Of a stretch of DNA of 64,000 bases, positions 1 to 7,891 are shown piece after piece. Under the pieces are notes generated by a model. It was not told the DNA's origin, ran no database searches, and worked only from the letters and a program-made list of their open reading frames with translations. The stretch comes from Rubrobacter indicoceani (GTDB taxonomy: Bacteria; Actinomycetota; Rubrobacteria; Rubrobacterales; Rubrobacteraceae). The translations under genes were made by a program, and so were the position numbers. The DNA is taken from NCBI RefSeq assembly GCF_003568865.1, contig NZ_CP031115.1, positions 1,364,001 through 1,428,000 on the forward strand, given 5' to 3'. Every line of letters starts with the position of its first letter. Within the stretch, counting starts at the first letter, position 1.

Positions 1-13
1 GTCCGCTGACCGG

Positions 14-41
14 CTGAAAAACGCCGCTCCTGCGATAGACT
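14..41 (+). promoter_or_regulatory. Candidate promoter of the cysteine desulfurase gene
   Basis: A CTGAAA (14-19) and a TAGACT (36-41) are separated by 16 bases, a plausible sigma-A type -35/-10 pair. The TAGACT ends only 7 bases before the ATG at 49, so the predicted transcript would have almost no 5' leader. The pairing is inferred from pattern alone. Confidence 0.4.
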
Positions 42-48
42 CCGGCGC

Positions 49-1263
49 ATGGATTACGTTTACCTGGACAACGCTGCAACGACCCCGCTGGACGGTCGCG
101 TACTCGAGGCGATGCTGCCCTGGCTGCGTCGACCGGACGGGGGAGTTCGCGGTAATCCGTCGTCTTTGCACCGGGCCGGAGCGGTCGCTTCCGAGGCGAT
201 AGAAGCCGCAAGAGAATCGGTCGCGGCCATGATCGGGGCCGTCCCCGGTGAGATAGTCTTCACCTCTGGCGGCACCGAGGCCGATAACCTCGCCGTTTTC
301 GGGCTGGCCGGAGCCGCACCGCCGGAGAAGCGGCACGCCGTGATCTCGCAGATAGAACACGCCGCCGTGCGCGAAGCCGGACGTTATCTCGAGGAACGCG
401 GTTTCACGGTGACGTGGCTTGAAACGGACGGTTTCGGCCGGGTGGACGTTTCTCGACTGGAGGCCGAACTCAGGCCCGATACGGCCTTCGTCGGCGTGAT
501 GTGGGCAAACAACGAGGTCGGGACGGTTCAGCCCGTAGCGGAGATAGCCGAGCTATGCGCCGCCCGGGGCGTTCCGTTTCACACCGACGCCGTGCAGGCC
601 GCCGGGCGCGAGCGCATAGAGGTCGGATCCCTGCCGGGGGTCTCCACCCTCGCCCTCTCGGCGCACAAGCTCGGCGGACCGCAGGGGACGGGGGCGCTGT
701 ACGTGGGGACCGGGGTCGAGCTCACGTCGCGTACCTTCGGCGGCGGTCAGGAGCGGGGGCTTCGCAGCGGCACGGAAAACGTCGCCGGGATAGTCGGCTT
801 CGGGGCGGCCGCGAGGCTCGCCACCGGGGAGTTCACCCGGCGGGTACACACGGAGAGGGCGCTGCGCGACCGCATCATAGACGGCGCAACGCAGATACCG
901 GGCGTCCGGCTGAACGGCCACCCGTCGCGCCGGTTGTCGGGCAACGTCCACCTGACCGTGCCGGGTGCGGAGTCCGAGAGCCTTGTCCTGATGCTCGACG
1001 CGCTCGGCTTCGCCGTCGGCAAGGGCTCGGCCTGCTCGTCTTCGGGACACAAAGCCTCACCCGTCCTTGAAGCGATGGGACAGGGTGCGGACGAAGCGTT
1101 CTCCGCCCTGCGGGTCTCCGTCGGCTTCGAGAACACCGCCGAAGAGATAGACGCCTTCCTTGAAGCCCTCGGGGAGTGCGTATCCCGGTTAAGGGAGATG
1201 GCCCCGAGAACCCTGAAGGCAAACTCACCGGATATGGACTTACAGACAGAGAAGGGGGCCTGA
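49..1263 (+). CDS. Cysteine desulfurase (IscS/NifS family, YrvO-like)
   Basis: This 404-residue protein is a PLP-dependent cysteine desulfurase that takes sulfur from L-cysteine and holds it as a persulfide. The PLP lysine is K207 in the SAHKLGGPQG motif and the persulfide cysteine is C329 in the GSACSSSGHK loop, both intact. The length matches the family. The stop codon overlaps the ATG of the downstream mnmA fusion by one base, so the two are probably translationally coupled. In Bacillus the desulfurase YrvO sits beside mnmA and serves it specifically; the same job is inferred here. Whether it also feeds general Fe-S assembly cannot be told. Confidence 0.93.
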   Translation: MDYVYLDNAATTPLDGRVLEAMLPWLRRPDGGVRGNPSSLHRAGAVASEAIEAARESVAAMIGAVPGEIVFTSGGTEADNLAVFGLAGAAPPEKRHAVISQIEHAAVREAGRYLEERGFTVTWLETDGFGRVDVSRLEAELRPDTAFVGVMWANNEVGTVQPVAEIAELCAARGVPFHTDAVQAAGRERIEVGSLPGVSTLALSAHKLGGPQGTGALYVGTGVELTSRTFGGGQERGLRSGTENVAGIVGFGAAARLATGEFTRRVHTERALRDRIIDGATQIPGVRLNGHPSRRLSGNVHLTVPGAESESLVLMLDALGFAVGKGSACSSSGHKASPVLEAMGQGADEAFSALRVSVGFENTAEEIDAFLEALGECVSRLREMAPRTLKANSPDMDLQTEKGA

Positions 1264-2738
1264 TGGCCGATAGGTACACGCCGGAGGTTCTGGATCACCT
1301 CGTTCGGCCTCGCAACGTCGGGGAAGTCAGGCCGGACGATGGTTTCGGAGAGTCGGGCGATACGGCCTGCGGAGATGTCGCGCAGTTCACCATCCGCGTC
1401 GCAGAAGACCTGACCCTCAGGGAAGTCCGTTACCGGGTCTACGGCTGCGCGGCGTGCATCGCGTGCGGTTCCGCGCTCTCGGAGCTCGTCGAAGGCAAGA
1501 ACCTTATAAGCGCGGCTGCGATCACCAGAGAAGACATCATCACCGCGCTCGGCGGCTCGCTCCCGCCCGGAAAGGAACACGCCGTAACCCTTGTCCTCGA
1601 CGCGCTCCACAAGTCCTTCGAGGATCACTGGACCCGCGACCACAGGACCCTTCTCTCCGACGAGGGGTACGTCCGGGCCGGGAACAGAAACGGAAAAAAG
1701 ACCGTTGTCGCGGCGATGAGCGGCGGCGTCGATTCCGCTGTTACCGCGCTCCTGATGCGCGAGAAAGGCTACGACGTCGTGGCCTGCACCTTCCGGCTGC
1801 ACGACGCCGAACCGGGGAGCCGGTCGTGCTGCTCGCCGGACACGGTACTCTTCGCAAGGGACACCGCCCACCGGATGGGGCTGCCGCACTTCACCCTGAA
1901 CCTGAAAGAACTCTTCGGCAAGCGGGTAATGCGAGACTTTATAGCCTCGTATGCCGCCGGGAGCACCCCGAACCCGTGCGTCGCCTGCAACGCGCACGTC
2001 AAGTTCCACGCGGCGGCGTATCTGGCCGACAGGATCGGCTACGAAAAAGTCGCCACCGGACACTACGCAAGGGTCGGCGAGGGGCCCGCGCTCGCACGTC
2101 CCGAGGACGAAACCAAGGATCAGACCTACGTTCTGTGGCCGATGCCGAAGAAGCTGCTCGCTCGGACGGAGTTCCCGCTCGGGGATTACCGGAAGTCCGA
2201 GGTCCGGGAGATAGCGGCCTCACGAAACCTCGCCGTCGCAACGACGCCGGAGAGCCAGGATATCTGCTTTATCCCGACCGGAGACTACCGGGAGTTTATC
2301 GGTAGGAAGGTCGGGCCAGCGCCGGGTGAGATAGTGGACACGAAGGGCGCGGTTCTCGGTTCTCACGCGGGCATCTCGGGCTACACGGTCGGGCAGCGGC
2401 GGGGGCTTGGCGTCTCCGCCCCGACGCCGCTTTACGTGCGCGAGGTCGAGCCGGAGAGTCGGCGGGTCGTCGTCGGCGGAAAAGAAGACCTCCGGACGGA
2501 TGAGATCCTTGTCGGCGCGACCAACTGGTTTCTCGACCCCGGGGAGTCGGCGTTCGTGCAGATTCGGTACAACGGCTCGGCGGTCGCCTGTTCGGTCTCC
2601 GAGACGGAGCGCGTGGGGGTGTTTCGCGTCGTCTTCGACGAGCCGGTCTACGCGGTCGCCCCCGGACAGTCGTCGGTCTTCTACACCGACGACCTCGACC
2701 GGGTCGTGGGCGGCGGCGCGGTACTCAGGCGTGCCTGA
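1263..2738 (+). CDS. mnmA: IscU/NifU-like scaffold domain fused to tRNA 2-thiouridylase MnmA
   Basis: A 491-residue two-domain protein. Residues 1-125 resemble the IscU Fe-S scaffold: PRNVGEV, C36 in ACGDV, C62 in YGCAAC followed by SELVEGK, and an LPPGKEH segment. Residues 147-491 are MnmA, which makes 2-thiouridine at tRNA wobble position 34: PP-loop SGGVDS (153-158), catalytic C239 in NPCVAC, GHYAR, and the second catalytic C334 in SQDICFIP. The ATG at 1263 overlaps the desulfurase stop; an in-frame ATG at 1176 lies inside the desulfurase gene and is disfavoured. The third IscU cluster ligand (Cys106 in E. coli) is alanine here (A107), although the adjacent His is kept. Extra cysteines C65 and C68 lie near C62. 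The MnmA activity is secure; the role of the N-domain is unknown. Confidence 0.93.
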   Translation: MADRYTPEVLDHLVRPRNVGEVRPDDGFGESGDTACGDVAQFTIRVAEDLTLREVRYRVYGCAACIACGSALSELVEGKNLISAAAITREDIITALGGSLPPGKEHAVTLVLDALHKSFEDHWTRDHRTLLSDEGYVRAGNRNGKKTVVAAMSGGVDSAVTALLMREKGYDVVACTFRLHDAEPGSRSCCSPDTVLFARDTAHRMGLPHFTLNLKELFGKRVMRDFIASYAAGSTPNPCVACNAHVKFHAAAYLADRIGYEKVATGHYARVGEGPALARPEDETKDQTYVLWPMPKKLLARTEFPLGDYRKSEVREIAASRNLAVATTPESQDICFIPTGDYREFIGRKVGPAPGEIVDTKGAVLGSHAGISGYTVGQRRGLGVSAPTPLYVREVEPESRRVVVGGKEDLRTDEILVGATNWFLDPGESAFVQIRYNGSAVACSVSETERVGVFRVVFDEPVYAVAPGQSSVFYTDDLDRVVGGGAVLRRA

Positions 2739-2783
2739 CATCACGCGACCGGCGGAGTTTCGGAAGCCGCGCTGCGGGGCGAG

Positions 2784-2789
2784 TATAAT
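2784..2789 (+). promoter_or_regulatory. Consensus -10 element (TATAAT) before the DUF948 gene
   Basis: A perfect TATAAT lies in the 107-base gap after mnmA, 56 bases before the TTG start at 2846. No good -35 is seen at the usual distance. It suggests that the stress-type cassette at 2.8-4.7 kb has its own transcription start. Confidence 0.45.
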
Positions 2790-2845
2790 CGGCGGGACAG
2801 CCGGAAACTCGCGTTCCGGTCCACGATGCGGGAGGTAGTTGGAGC

Positions 2846-3271
2846 TTGGATCTTTTCGTCGAGTTGATGCGGGGAGTTCTCTTCGCGGGGATCGCCATCG
2901 CGTTTCTTCTGCTCGCCTGGGCGTTTTTCCGGCTCGCAAGGATTTTCTCCGCGACCGAGAGCAGCATAAAGGAAGTCTCGGAGCAGGTCGTCCCGCTTCT
3001 CGGCAAGACGCACACAACGGTGGACAACATAAACAGCCAGCTTTCGCAGCTTGATGAGGCGGTCGGCGACGTAGCCGGCATAACGGACGAGCTGGACCAG
3101 ACCACGACGGTGATAACGCGCGGGGTTCGCGGCGGCATCATTCGCGCTTCTTCGGCCACGGCGGGTCTGTCGCGGGGCATAAGCACCTTTCTCGGCGGCG
3201 AAGGAAACCCCCGAAAAAGGACCGAAGACGCACACGACGGGACGGACGACGGCAGGGGAGAGGCGAGGTAG
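2846..3271 (+). CDS. DUF948 membrane protein (YtxG-like)
   Basis: The 141-residue protein has one N-terminal membrane helix (about residues 8-28), then a heptad-rich helical region with spaced Ser/Thr/Gln (residues 38-90) typical of DUF948 proteins, then a charged tail. The TTG start has GGAGG at 2831-2835. DUF948 genes occur just upstream of alaS in other actinobacteria, and Bacillus YtxG is a general-stress protein; the biochemical function is not known. It abuts the next small membrane protein gene, whose start follows this stop immediately. Confidence 0.75.
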   Translation: MDLFVELMRGVLFAGIAIAFLLLAWAFFRLARIFSATESSIKEVSEQVVPLLGKTHTTVDNINSQLSQLDEAVGDVAGITDELDQTTTVITRGVRGGIIRASSATAGLSRGISTFLGGEGNPRKRTEDAHDGTDDGRGEAR

Positions 3272-3595
3272 TTGGAGGGCTGGAGCAAGATAGCCGCCGG
3301 GGTGGCACTCGGCATAGCGGGGACGGTCTACGCAACGAACCGGAAGGTCCGGGAGAAGCTGCCCGACGCGGCAAGAGACCTTCCCGACAGCGTAAGACGC
3401 CGCTTTGACCGGGCGGTGAACGCGGCGAGAGAAGCCTCCGAGAGCCGCCGGGAGGAGATACTCAAGGACCTCTCCCGACACTCGGCGGCGCATCCGCCCC
3501 GTCCGGCTCGGCCCGAACCTCCGGGGGCCGGGGGTCCGACGGACGAGGCGCGAAACACGGAGACTCACCAACCGAGAGGGGAGACCCACCAGTGA
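3272..3595 (+). CDS. Small YtxH-like / DUF6167-like protein
   Basis: A 107-residue protein that starts with a glycine/alanine-rich hydrophobic segment (about residues 5-22), followed by a basic amphipathic helical region and a proline-rich, charged tail. TTG start directly after the DUF948 stop at 3271. Position and architecture match the small protein found between the DUF948 gene and alaS in actinobacteria, and Bacillus YtxH. The function is unknown. The last four bases overlap the GTG of the next gene. Confidence 0.6.
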   Translation: MEGWSKIAAGVALGIAGTVYATNRKVREKLPDAARDLPDSVRRRFDRAVNAAREASESRREEILKDLSRHSAAHPPRPARPEPPGAGGPTDEARNTETHQPRGETHQ

Positions 3596-3879
3596 CCGAA
3601 AGTACCGTAGAACACGCTTATCTCAGCGTGCCGCCGGATCGCGATATGCGTTCTTGCATAGGGCTGGTCCTTGCCGGGATGGCCGCCCGGGCCAACATCG
3701 GGGTCGGAAACCTTGAAGACGCCATCGACCTTCTGGAGGGTTATCACTCGGGGGACGAGCCGACGGACTTCAGGTTCACGCTCGCCGACGAAGGCGTGGT
3801 CGCTCAGGTTTCGACCGGAGGCGACGAGGGTTCCTTTGACGAGGCCGAATGGCGCACGGTTATAGAGCTGGTTTCGTGA
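3592..3879 (+). CDS. Short RsbW/SpoIIAB-like protein lacking catalytic boxes
   Basis: A 95-residue protein beginning at GTG 3592. The start resembles the N-terminal part of anti-sigma kinases of the RsbW/SpoIIAB type: a beta strand, then a helix of the 'R..LG.MA..A' kind, then a GNLEDAIDLLEGYHS segment where RsbW has its N-box helix. The E-x-x-x-N signature of the N-box and the DxGxG ATP-binding box are not present, so kinase activity is unlikely. It overlaps the start of the sigma factor gene (GTGA), a typical arrangement of anti-sigma/sigma pairs. Anti-sigma function is inference; it could be an unrelated small protein. Confidence 0.5.
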   Translation: MTESTVEHAYLSVPPDRDMRSCIGLVLAGMAARANIGVGNLEDAIDLLEGYHSGDEPTDFRFTLADEGVVAQVSTGGDEGSFDEAEWRTVIELVS

Positions 3880-4658
3880 GCCGCACCTACCGCAGGCCCG
3901 ACAAGGCCCGCACCCGCCGCCTGCTGGTGCGGTATCACAAAAAGGGCGACCGACACGCCCGAGAACTCGTTATTCAGGAACAACTCCCGCTTGCGGAGTT
4001 TCTTGCCCGCAAGTTCGCCGGACGGGGCGAGCCCGTCGAAGACCTTGCGCAGGTCGCCTCGGTTGGTCTGATCAAGGCGGTAGACCGCTTCGACGTGGAC
4101 CGCCGCATCGAGTTCTCAACCTACGCTACGCCGAACATCCTCGGTGAGATCAAGCGCTACTTCCGAGACAAGGGCTGGACGGTGCGCGTCCCGCGCGGTC
4201 TGCAGGAACTCCGGCAGGCGGCGAAGGAGGCTATCCGCGTCGAATCACTCAAGAGCGGTCGTTCCCCGACGATGGCCGAGCTTGCCCGAAAGCTTGACTC
4301 CGACGTGGAGACCGTCGCCGAGGCCCTGACGCTCGGGCGGGCGTACAACACGGCGAGCCTCGACGCGCCGGTGAGTTCGGAGGACGAGGGCGGGGATACG
4401 ATCCTCGACCTCCAGGCCGACGACAACCAGCCGATAGAGGGCCTCGAAGACAAGATGCTCCTTCAGGAGGCGATGAAGAGCCTCAAGGGTCAGCAGCGCG
4501 AGATACTCAAGCTCCGCTTCAATGAGGGAAAGACCCAGACGGAGATAGCGGACAAGATAGGCGTCTCGCAGATGCATGTCTCGCGGCTGCTCCGCCGAGC
4601 CATCACCGACCTGCGCGAGCAACTCTCCGAGATAGAGCGCGGTCAGCAGGCCCGGTAA
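3876..4658 (+). CDS. RNA polymerase sigma factor, SigB/SigF/SigG type
   Basis: A 260-residue group 3 sigma-70 factor. Region 2 is clear (EDLAQVASVGLIKAVDRFD and STYATPNILGEIKRYFRD), region 3 follows (ARKLDSDVETVAEAL), and region 4 has the helix-turn-helix GKTQTEIADKIGVSQMHVSRLL. The GTG at 3876 overlaps the preceding stop and is preferred to an in-frame ATG at 3849 inside the upstream gene. The family directs stress or developmental regulons. The upstream RsbW-like gene suggests control by protein-protein binding. The sequence gives no target promoters. Confidence 0.9.
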   Translation: MSRTYRRPDKARTRRLLVRYHKKGDRHARELVIQEQLPLAEFLARKFAGRGEPVEDLAQVASVGLIKAVDRFDVDRRIEFSTYATPNILGEIKRYFRDKGWTVRVPRGLQELRQAAKEAIRVESLKSGRSPTMAELARKLDSDVETVAEALTLGRAYNTASLDAPVSSEDEGGDTILDLQADDNQPIEGLEDKMLLQEAMKSLKGQQREILKLRFNEGKTQTEIADKIGVSQMHVSRLLRRAITDLREQLSEIERGQQAR

Positions 4659-4703
4659 AACCCCTCCGGCGAGCCGACCGGTAGAAAACGCCCCACCAAA
4701 AAG

Positions 4704-4709
4704 TACAAT
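4704..4709 (+). promoter_or_regulatory. Candidate alaS -10 element (TACAAT)
   Basis: TACAAT ends 8 bases before the alaS ATG at 4718. If it is used, transcription would begin at or within one or two bases of the start codon and the mRNA would be leaderless. No ribosome-binding purine tract is seen between 4690 and 4717, which agrees with that reading. Confidence 0.45.
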
Positions 4710-4717
4710 ACCCCGGC

Positions 4718-7426
4718 ATGAGAACTGAAAGAGAAGCAGACGCACAGGACCAGACCAAACGGAGAGACGAGATCCAAAGCCAGGAAATACGCCGGAAGTT
4801 TCTAGACTTTTTCGAAAAGCGGGGCCACAGGGTGTATCCCGGCTCGTCCCTGATCCCCCACAACGACCCGACCGTTCTTCTTACGACCGCCGGGATGCAG
4901 CAGTTCATCACCTACTTCACCGGCGAGGACAGCCCGCCGTCCCCGACCGCCGTGAGCGTGCAGAAATGCTTTCGCACCCCGGACATCGAAGACGTCGGCG
5001 ACCAGTCGCACCTGACTTTCTTCGAGATGCTCGGCAACTTCTCTTTCGGTGATTACTTCAAGAAGGAGGCCATCGCGTGGGCGTGGGAGTTTCTTACGCA
5101 GACGCTCGGTATCCCGGAAGAGAAGCTCTGGGTGACGATCTTCTCGGGCGACGAGGATGCGCCGGAAGACCTTGAAGCGAAGCGGCTCTGGATGGATGTC
5201 GGGGTGCCGGAACACAAGATATTCGGCCTCCCGAAGAGTGAGAACTGGTGGGGGCCGCCGGGGGAGTCGGGGCCGTGCGGGCCGTGCTCCGAGGTCTACT
5301 ACGACTACGGCGAGGAGTTCTCAAACGGCGACCCGTCCGAAGACCCGAAGTTCGGGCCGGGCGGCGAGGCGGGCGACCCGCGCTTCCTTGAGATATGGAA
5401 CCTTGTCTTTAACCAGTACGAGCAGCGCCGGGACGGTACGCTCGTACCGCTCGCCAAAACCGGCATAGACACGGGGATGGGGCTGGAGCGGGTGACCGCC
5501 GCCGTGCAGAACGTGATGTACGTCTACGACACGGATGTCTACACGCCCGTCTTCACCAAAGCAAAAGAGTTCTCCGGCGTCGGTCTAGGGGATTCGGAGG
5601 GGACCGACCGTTCGCTCAGGATACTCGCCGACCACGCTCGCGGGATGGCGTTTCTTGTCGCAGACGGGGTAAGGCCGGGAAATCAGGGGCGAGAATACGT
5701 ACTCAGACGCATAATACGACGAGCGACCCGGGAGGCGTACGTCAGGCTCGGGATCAGCGCGGCTCAGGTCTCTTCTCTGGCGGGGGTCGTCGTGGATCGG
5801 ATGGGGGATTTCTACACCGAGCTTGTAGCGGCACGGTCCGACATCGAGCGGATCGTCGGCGAGGAGGCGGCGCGGTTTGTCGAGATCTACCACTCCGGCA
5901 CGGAGCTTCTTGATCGGGAGATCGCAAAGCTTGCGGAAGGGAAAAAGCTCTCCGGAGAGGTGGCGTTTCTTCTGCACGACACCTATGGTTTCCCGGTCGA
6001 GGTGACGCGCGACGTTCTCGAGGAGCGCGGCCTCGCTCTGGATGAGGCGGGATTTCAGGCGGCGATGGAGGGGCAGCGCGAGCGGGCGCGCTCTGCGGTC
6101 CAGGGTTACGACCGGGCGGTCGCGGCGTTTCGGGGGGCGGAGTTCACGAGCCGGTTCGTGGGCTACGAGCGGGAGCAAATAGAGACGCGGATAGTCGCTC
6201 TGGAAGAGGCCCCGGACGCGCCGGGGGAGTTCTATGTCGCGCTGGCCGAGAACCCGTTCTACGCGACGGGCGGCGGTCAGGTGGCGGATAAGGGCTGGAT
6301 CGCCTCGATGAGCCGCGACGGCGGACAGCTGGTCGTTCTCGATGCAGTACCGGCGGGCGATTATCAGGTGCTTCGGGCGCGGCTCGAGAACGGCGGGGGT
6401 TTCGCCGTCGGGGACGACGTTCTGGCGAGCGTGGATCGTGTAAGAAGGCAGCAGATAGAGGCGAACCATACCGCGACGCACATCCTGCACTGGGCTTTGA
6501 GGACGGTGCTCGGCAAGGAAGTCCACCAGGCCGGAAGCTACGTCGGGCCGGATAGGCTCCGCTTCGACTACCGGTATTCCGGTCGGGTAACGGAGGAGGA
6601 ACTGCAACAGGTTCAGGAGCAGTGTCTTCTGAAGATCACGGAAAACCAGCCCGTCCGGTACTTCACGACGACAATAGACGAGGCAAGGAACCTCGGGGCG
6701 ATGATGCTCTTCGGGGAGAAGTACGGCGACCTTGTCCGGGTCGTGGAGGTGAACGGCTTCTCGCGGGAGCTCTGCGCCGGGACGCACGTCCGGGCGAGCG
6801 CGGAGGTCGGGGCGTTCAAGATCCTCTCGAACCGCAAGCACGGGGCCGATCTCTACCGAATAGAAGTTCTTACCGGGCGCGAGGCTCTTGACTACCTGAC
6901 CCGCGCTGCGGAGAAGGCCGAGAGGCTTTCGGAGGTTCTGCGGGTCGAGCTGGACGATGTCGTCGGTGCGGTTCAGGGTCTACAGGGCGAGGTGAGGGAG
7001 TCCCGGGATTCGGCCAGGGAGCAGGCGCTCAGAAAAGGCATGGAGGACGTGGGCGCGCTTGTAGCCGGGGCCGAGTCGGTGGACGGGGTAAAGGTCGTAG
7101 CCGGGCGGGTCGTGGCGGGGGACGTGAAGGGTCTTCGGCAGGTCTCGGACGACGTGAAGAACCGGGTCGGCGGTCCGGCGGTTGTGGTGCTGGCGGCAGA
7201 CCTCGGCGGCAAGGCCGTTCTGATCGCCAACCTTCACGAGAGCCTGTCCGACAGGATCAGGGCCGGTGACCTTGTGAGGGAGCTGTCGTCCACCCTCGGC
7301 GGGGGTGGCGGCGGCGGCCCGACGATGGCTCAGGCCGGGGGTGGAGACCCCTCGGCTATAGAGCAGACGCTGGCGCGCGTCAGGGGGATCGTGGCCGGAC
7401 GGGTTTCAAGTGGTGCGGACGGCTAG
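4718..7426 (+). CDS. alaS: Alanyl-tRNA synthetase
   Basis: A 902-residue cytoplasmic class II synthetase that charges tRNA-Ala. The N-terminal catalytic core begins with FFEKRGH and SSLIPHNDPTVLLTTAGMQ. The editing domain has the zinc-binding HTATH and CAGTH motifs that hydrolyse mischarged Ser/Gly. The C-terminal C-Ala domain ends in a glycine-rich GGGGGGGPTMAQAGG segment. About 25 N-terminal residues precede the usual first motif and no alternative start has a better ribosome-binding site. The ruvX ATG follows the stop with no gap. Confidence 0.97.
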   Translation: MRTEREADAQDQTKRRDEIQSQEIRRKFLDFFEKRGHRVYPGSSLIPHNDPTVLLTTAGMQQFITYFTGEDSPPSPTAVSVQKCFRTPDIEDVGDQSHLTFFEMLGNFSFGDYFKKEAIAWAWEFLTQTLGIPEEKLWVTIFSGDEDAPEDLEAKRLWMDVGVPEHKIFGLPKSENWWGPPGESGPCGPCSEVYYDYGEEFSNGDPSEDPKFGPGGEAGDPRFLEIWNLVFNQYEQRRDGTLVPLAKTGIDTGMGLERVTAAVQNVMYVYDTDVYTPVFTKAKEFSGVGLGDSEGTDRSLRILADHARGMAFLVADGVRPGNQGREYVLRRIIRRATREAYVRLGISAAQVSSLAGVVVDRMGDFYTELVAARSDIERIVGEEAARFVEIYHSGTELLDREIAKLAEGKKLSGEVAFLLHDTYGFPVEVTRDVLEERGLALDEAGFQAAMEGQRERARSAVQGYDRAVAAFRGAEFTSRFVGYEREQIETRIVALEEAPDAPGEFYVALAENPFYATGGGQVADKGWIASMSRDGGQLVVLDAVPAGDYQVLRARLENGGGFAVGDDVLASVDRVRRQQIEANHTATHILHWALRTVLGKEVHQAGSYVGPDRLRFDYRYSGRVTEEELQQVQEQCLLKITENQPVRYFTTTIDEARNLGAMMLFGEKYGDLVRVVEVNGFSRELCAGTHVRASAEVGAFKILSNRKHGADLYRIEVLTGREALDYLTRAAEKAERLSEVLRVELDDVVGAVQGLQGEVRESRDSAREQALRKGMEDVGALVAGAESVDGVKVVAGRVVAGDVKGLRQVSDDVKNRVGGPAVVVLAADLGGKAVLIANLHESLSDRIRAGDLVRELSSTLGGGGGGGPTMAQAGGGDPSAIEQTLARVRGIVAGRVSSGADG

Positions 7427-7891
7427 ATGTTCTCGCAAGAGCGGGAAAAGAGGGCGGGGCGAGTCGCCGCGCTCGATGTCGGTGACGTGTGGACCGGGTT
7501 CGCCGTCTCGGACGAGACGCGGAGCATCGCCCGCCCGGTGGAGGTCGTCGGGAGTTCGGAGGTCGCCGCGTTTCTCGGGGCGATGGTCCGGGACGAGGGC
7601 GTTACGGAGGTCGTGGTCGGGATGCCGAAAACGCTCTCGGGCGAGGTCGGTTATCAGGCCCGGCGAGTTTCAGCTAAACTAGACGAGTTGAGAGATGCAT
7701 TTCCGGAGCTTGGTTTCGTGGAGTGGGACGAGCGGTTCACCACGAGCATCTCAAAGGAAATAGTCGGCAACAGAGACAGGCTTCCAAAAGGTAAGCGGCG
7801 TGGAGGGCGTCGCTCGGGGGCGGGGCGAGTGGATCACATCGCCGCGGCCCGGATGTTGCAGGAGTACCTGGAAGCGAGGGGGGAAGCTTGA
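7427..7891 (+). CDS. ruvX: RuvX/YqgF RNase H-fold nuclease
   Basis: A 154-residue member of the YqgF family, predicted Holliday-junction resolvase and 16S rRNA 5'-end processing nuclease. Visible motifs are the first Asp strand (ALDVGDVWTGFAVSDE), VVVGMPKTLSGEVG, WDERFTT, and the final acidic motif VDHIAAARMLQEYLE. The start immediately follows the alaS stop. The family order alaS-ruvX-mltG-aroE is conserved in actinobacteria. Confidence 0.92.
   Translation: MFSQEREKRAGRVAALDVGDVWTGFAVSDETRSIARPVEVVGSSEVAAFLGAMVRDEGVTEVVVGMPKTLSGEVGYQARRVSAKLDELRDAFPELGFVEWDERFTTSISKEIVGNRDRLPKGKRRGGRRSGAGRVDHIAAARMLQEYLEARGEA

Noticed and set aside
747-2063. A 438-codon open frame on the minus strand opposite the desulfurase and mnmA genes
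   Set aside because: GC-rich coding DNA often leaves long antisense frames. It has no ribosome-binding site or recognisable motif and lies wholly opposite two clear genes. Similar antisense frames (for example 18629-20326, 54034-56145, 33794-35182) are rejected for the same reason.
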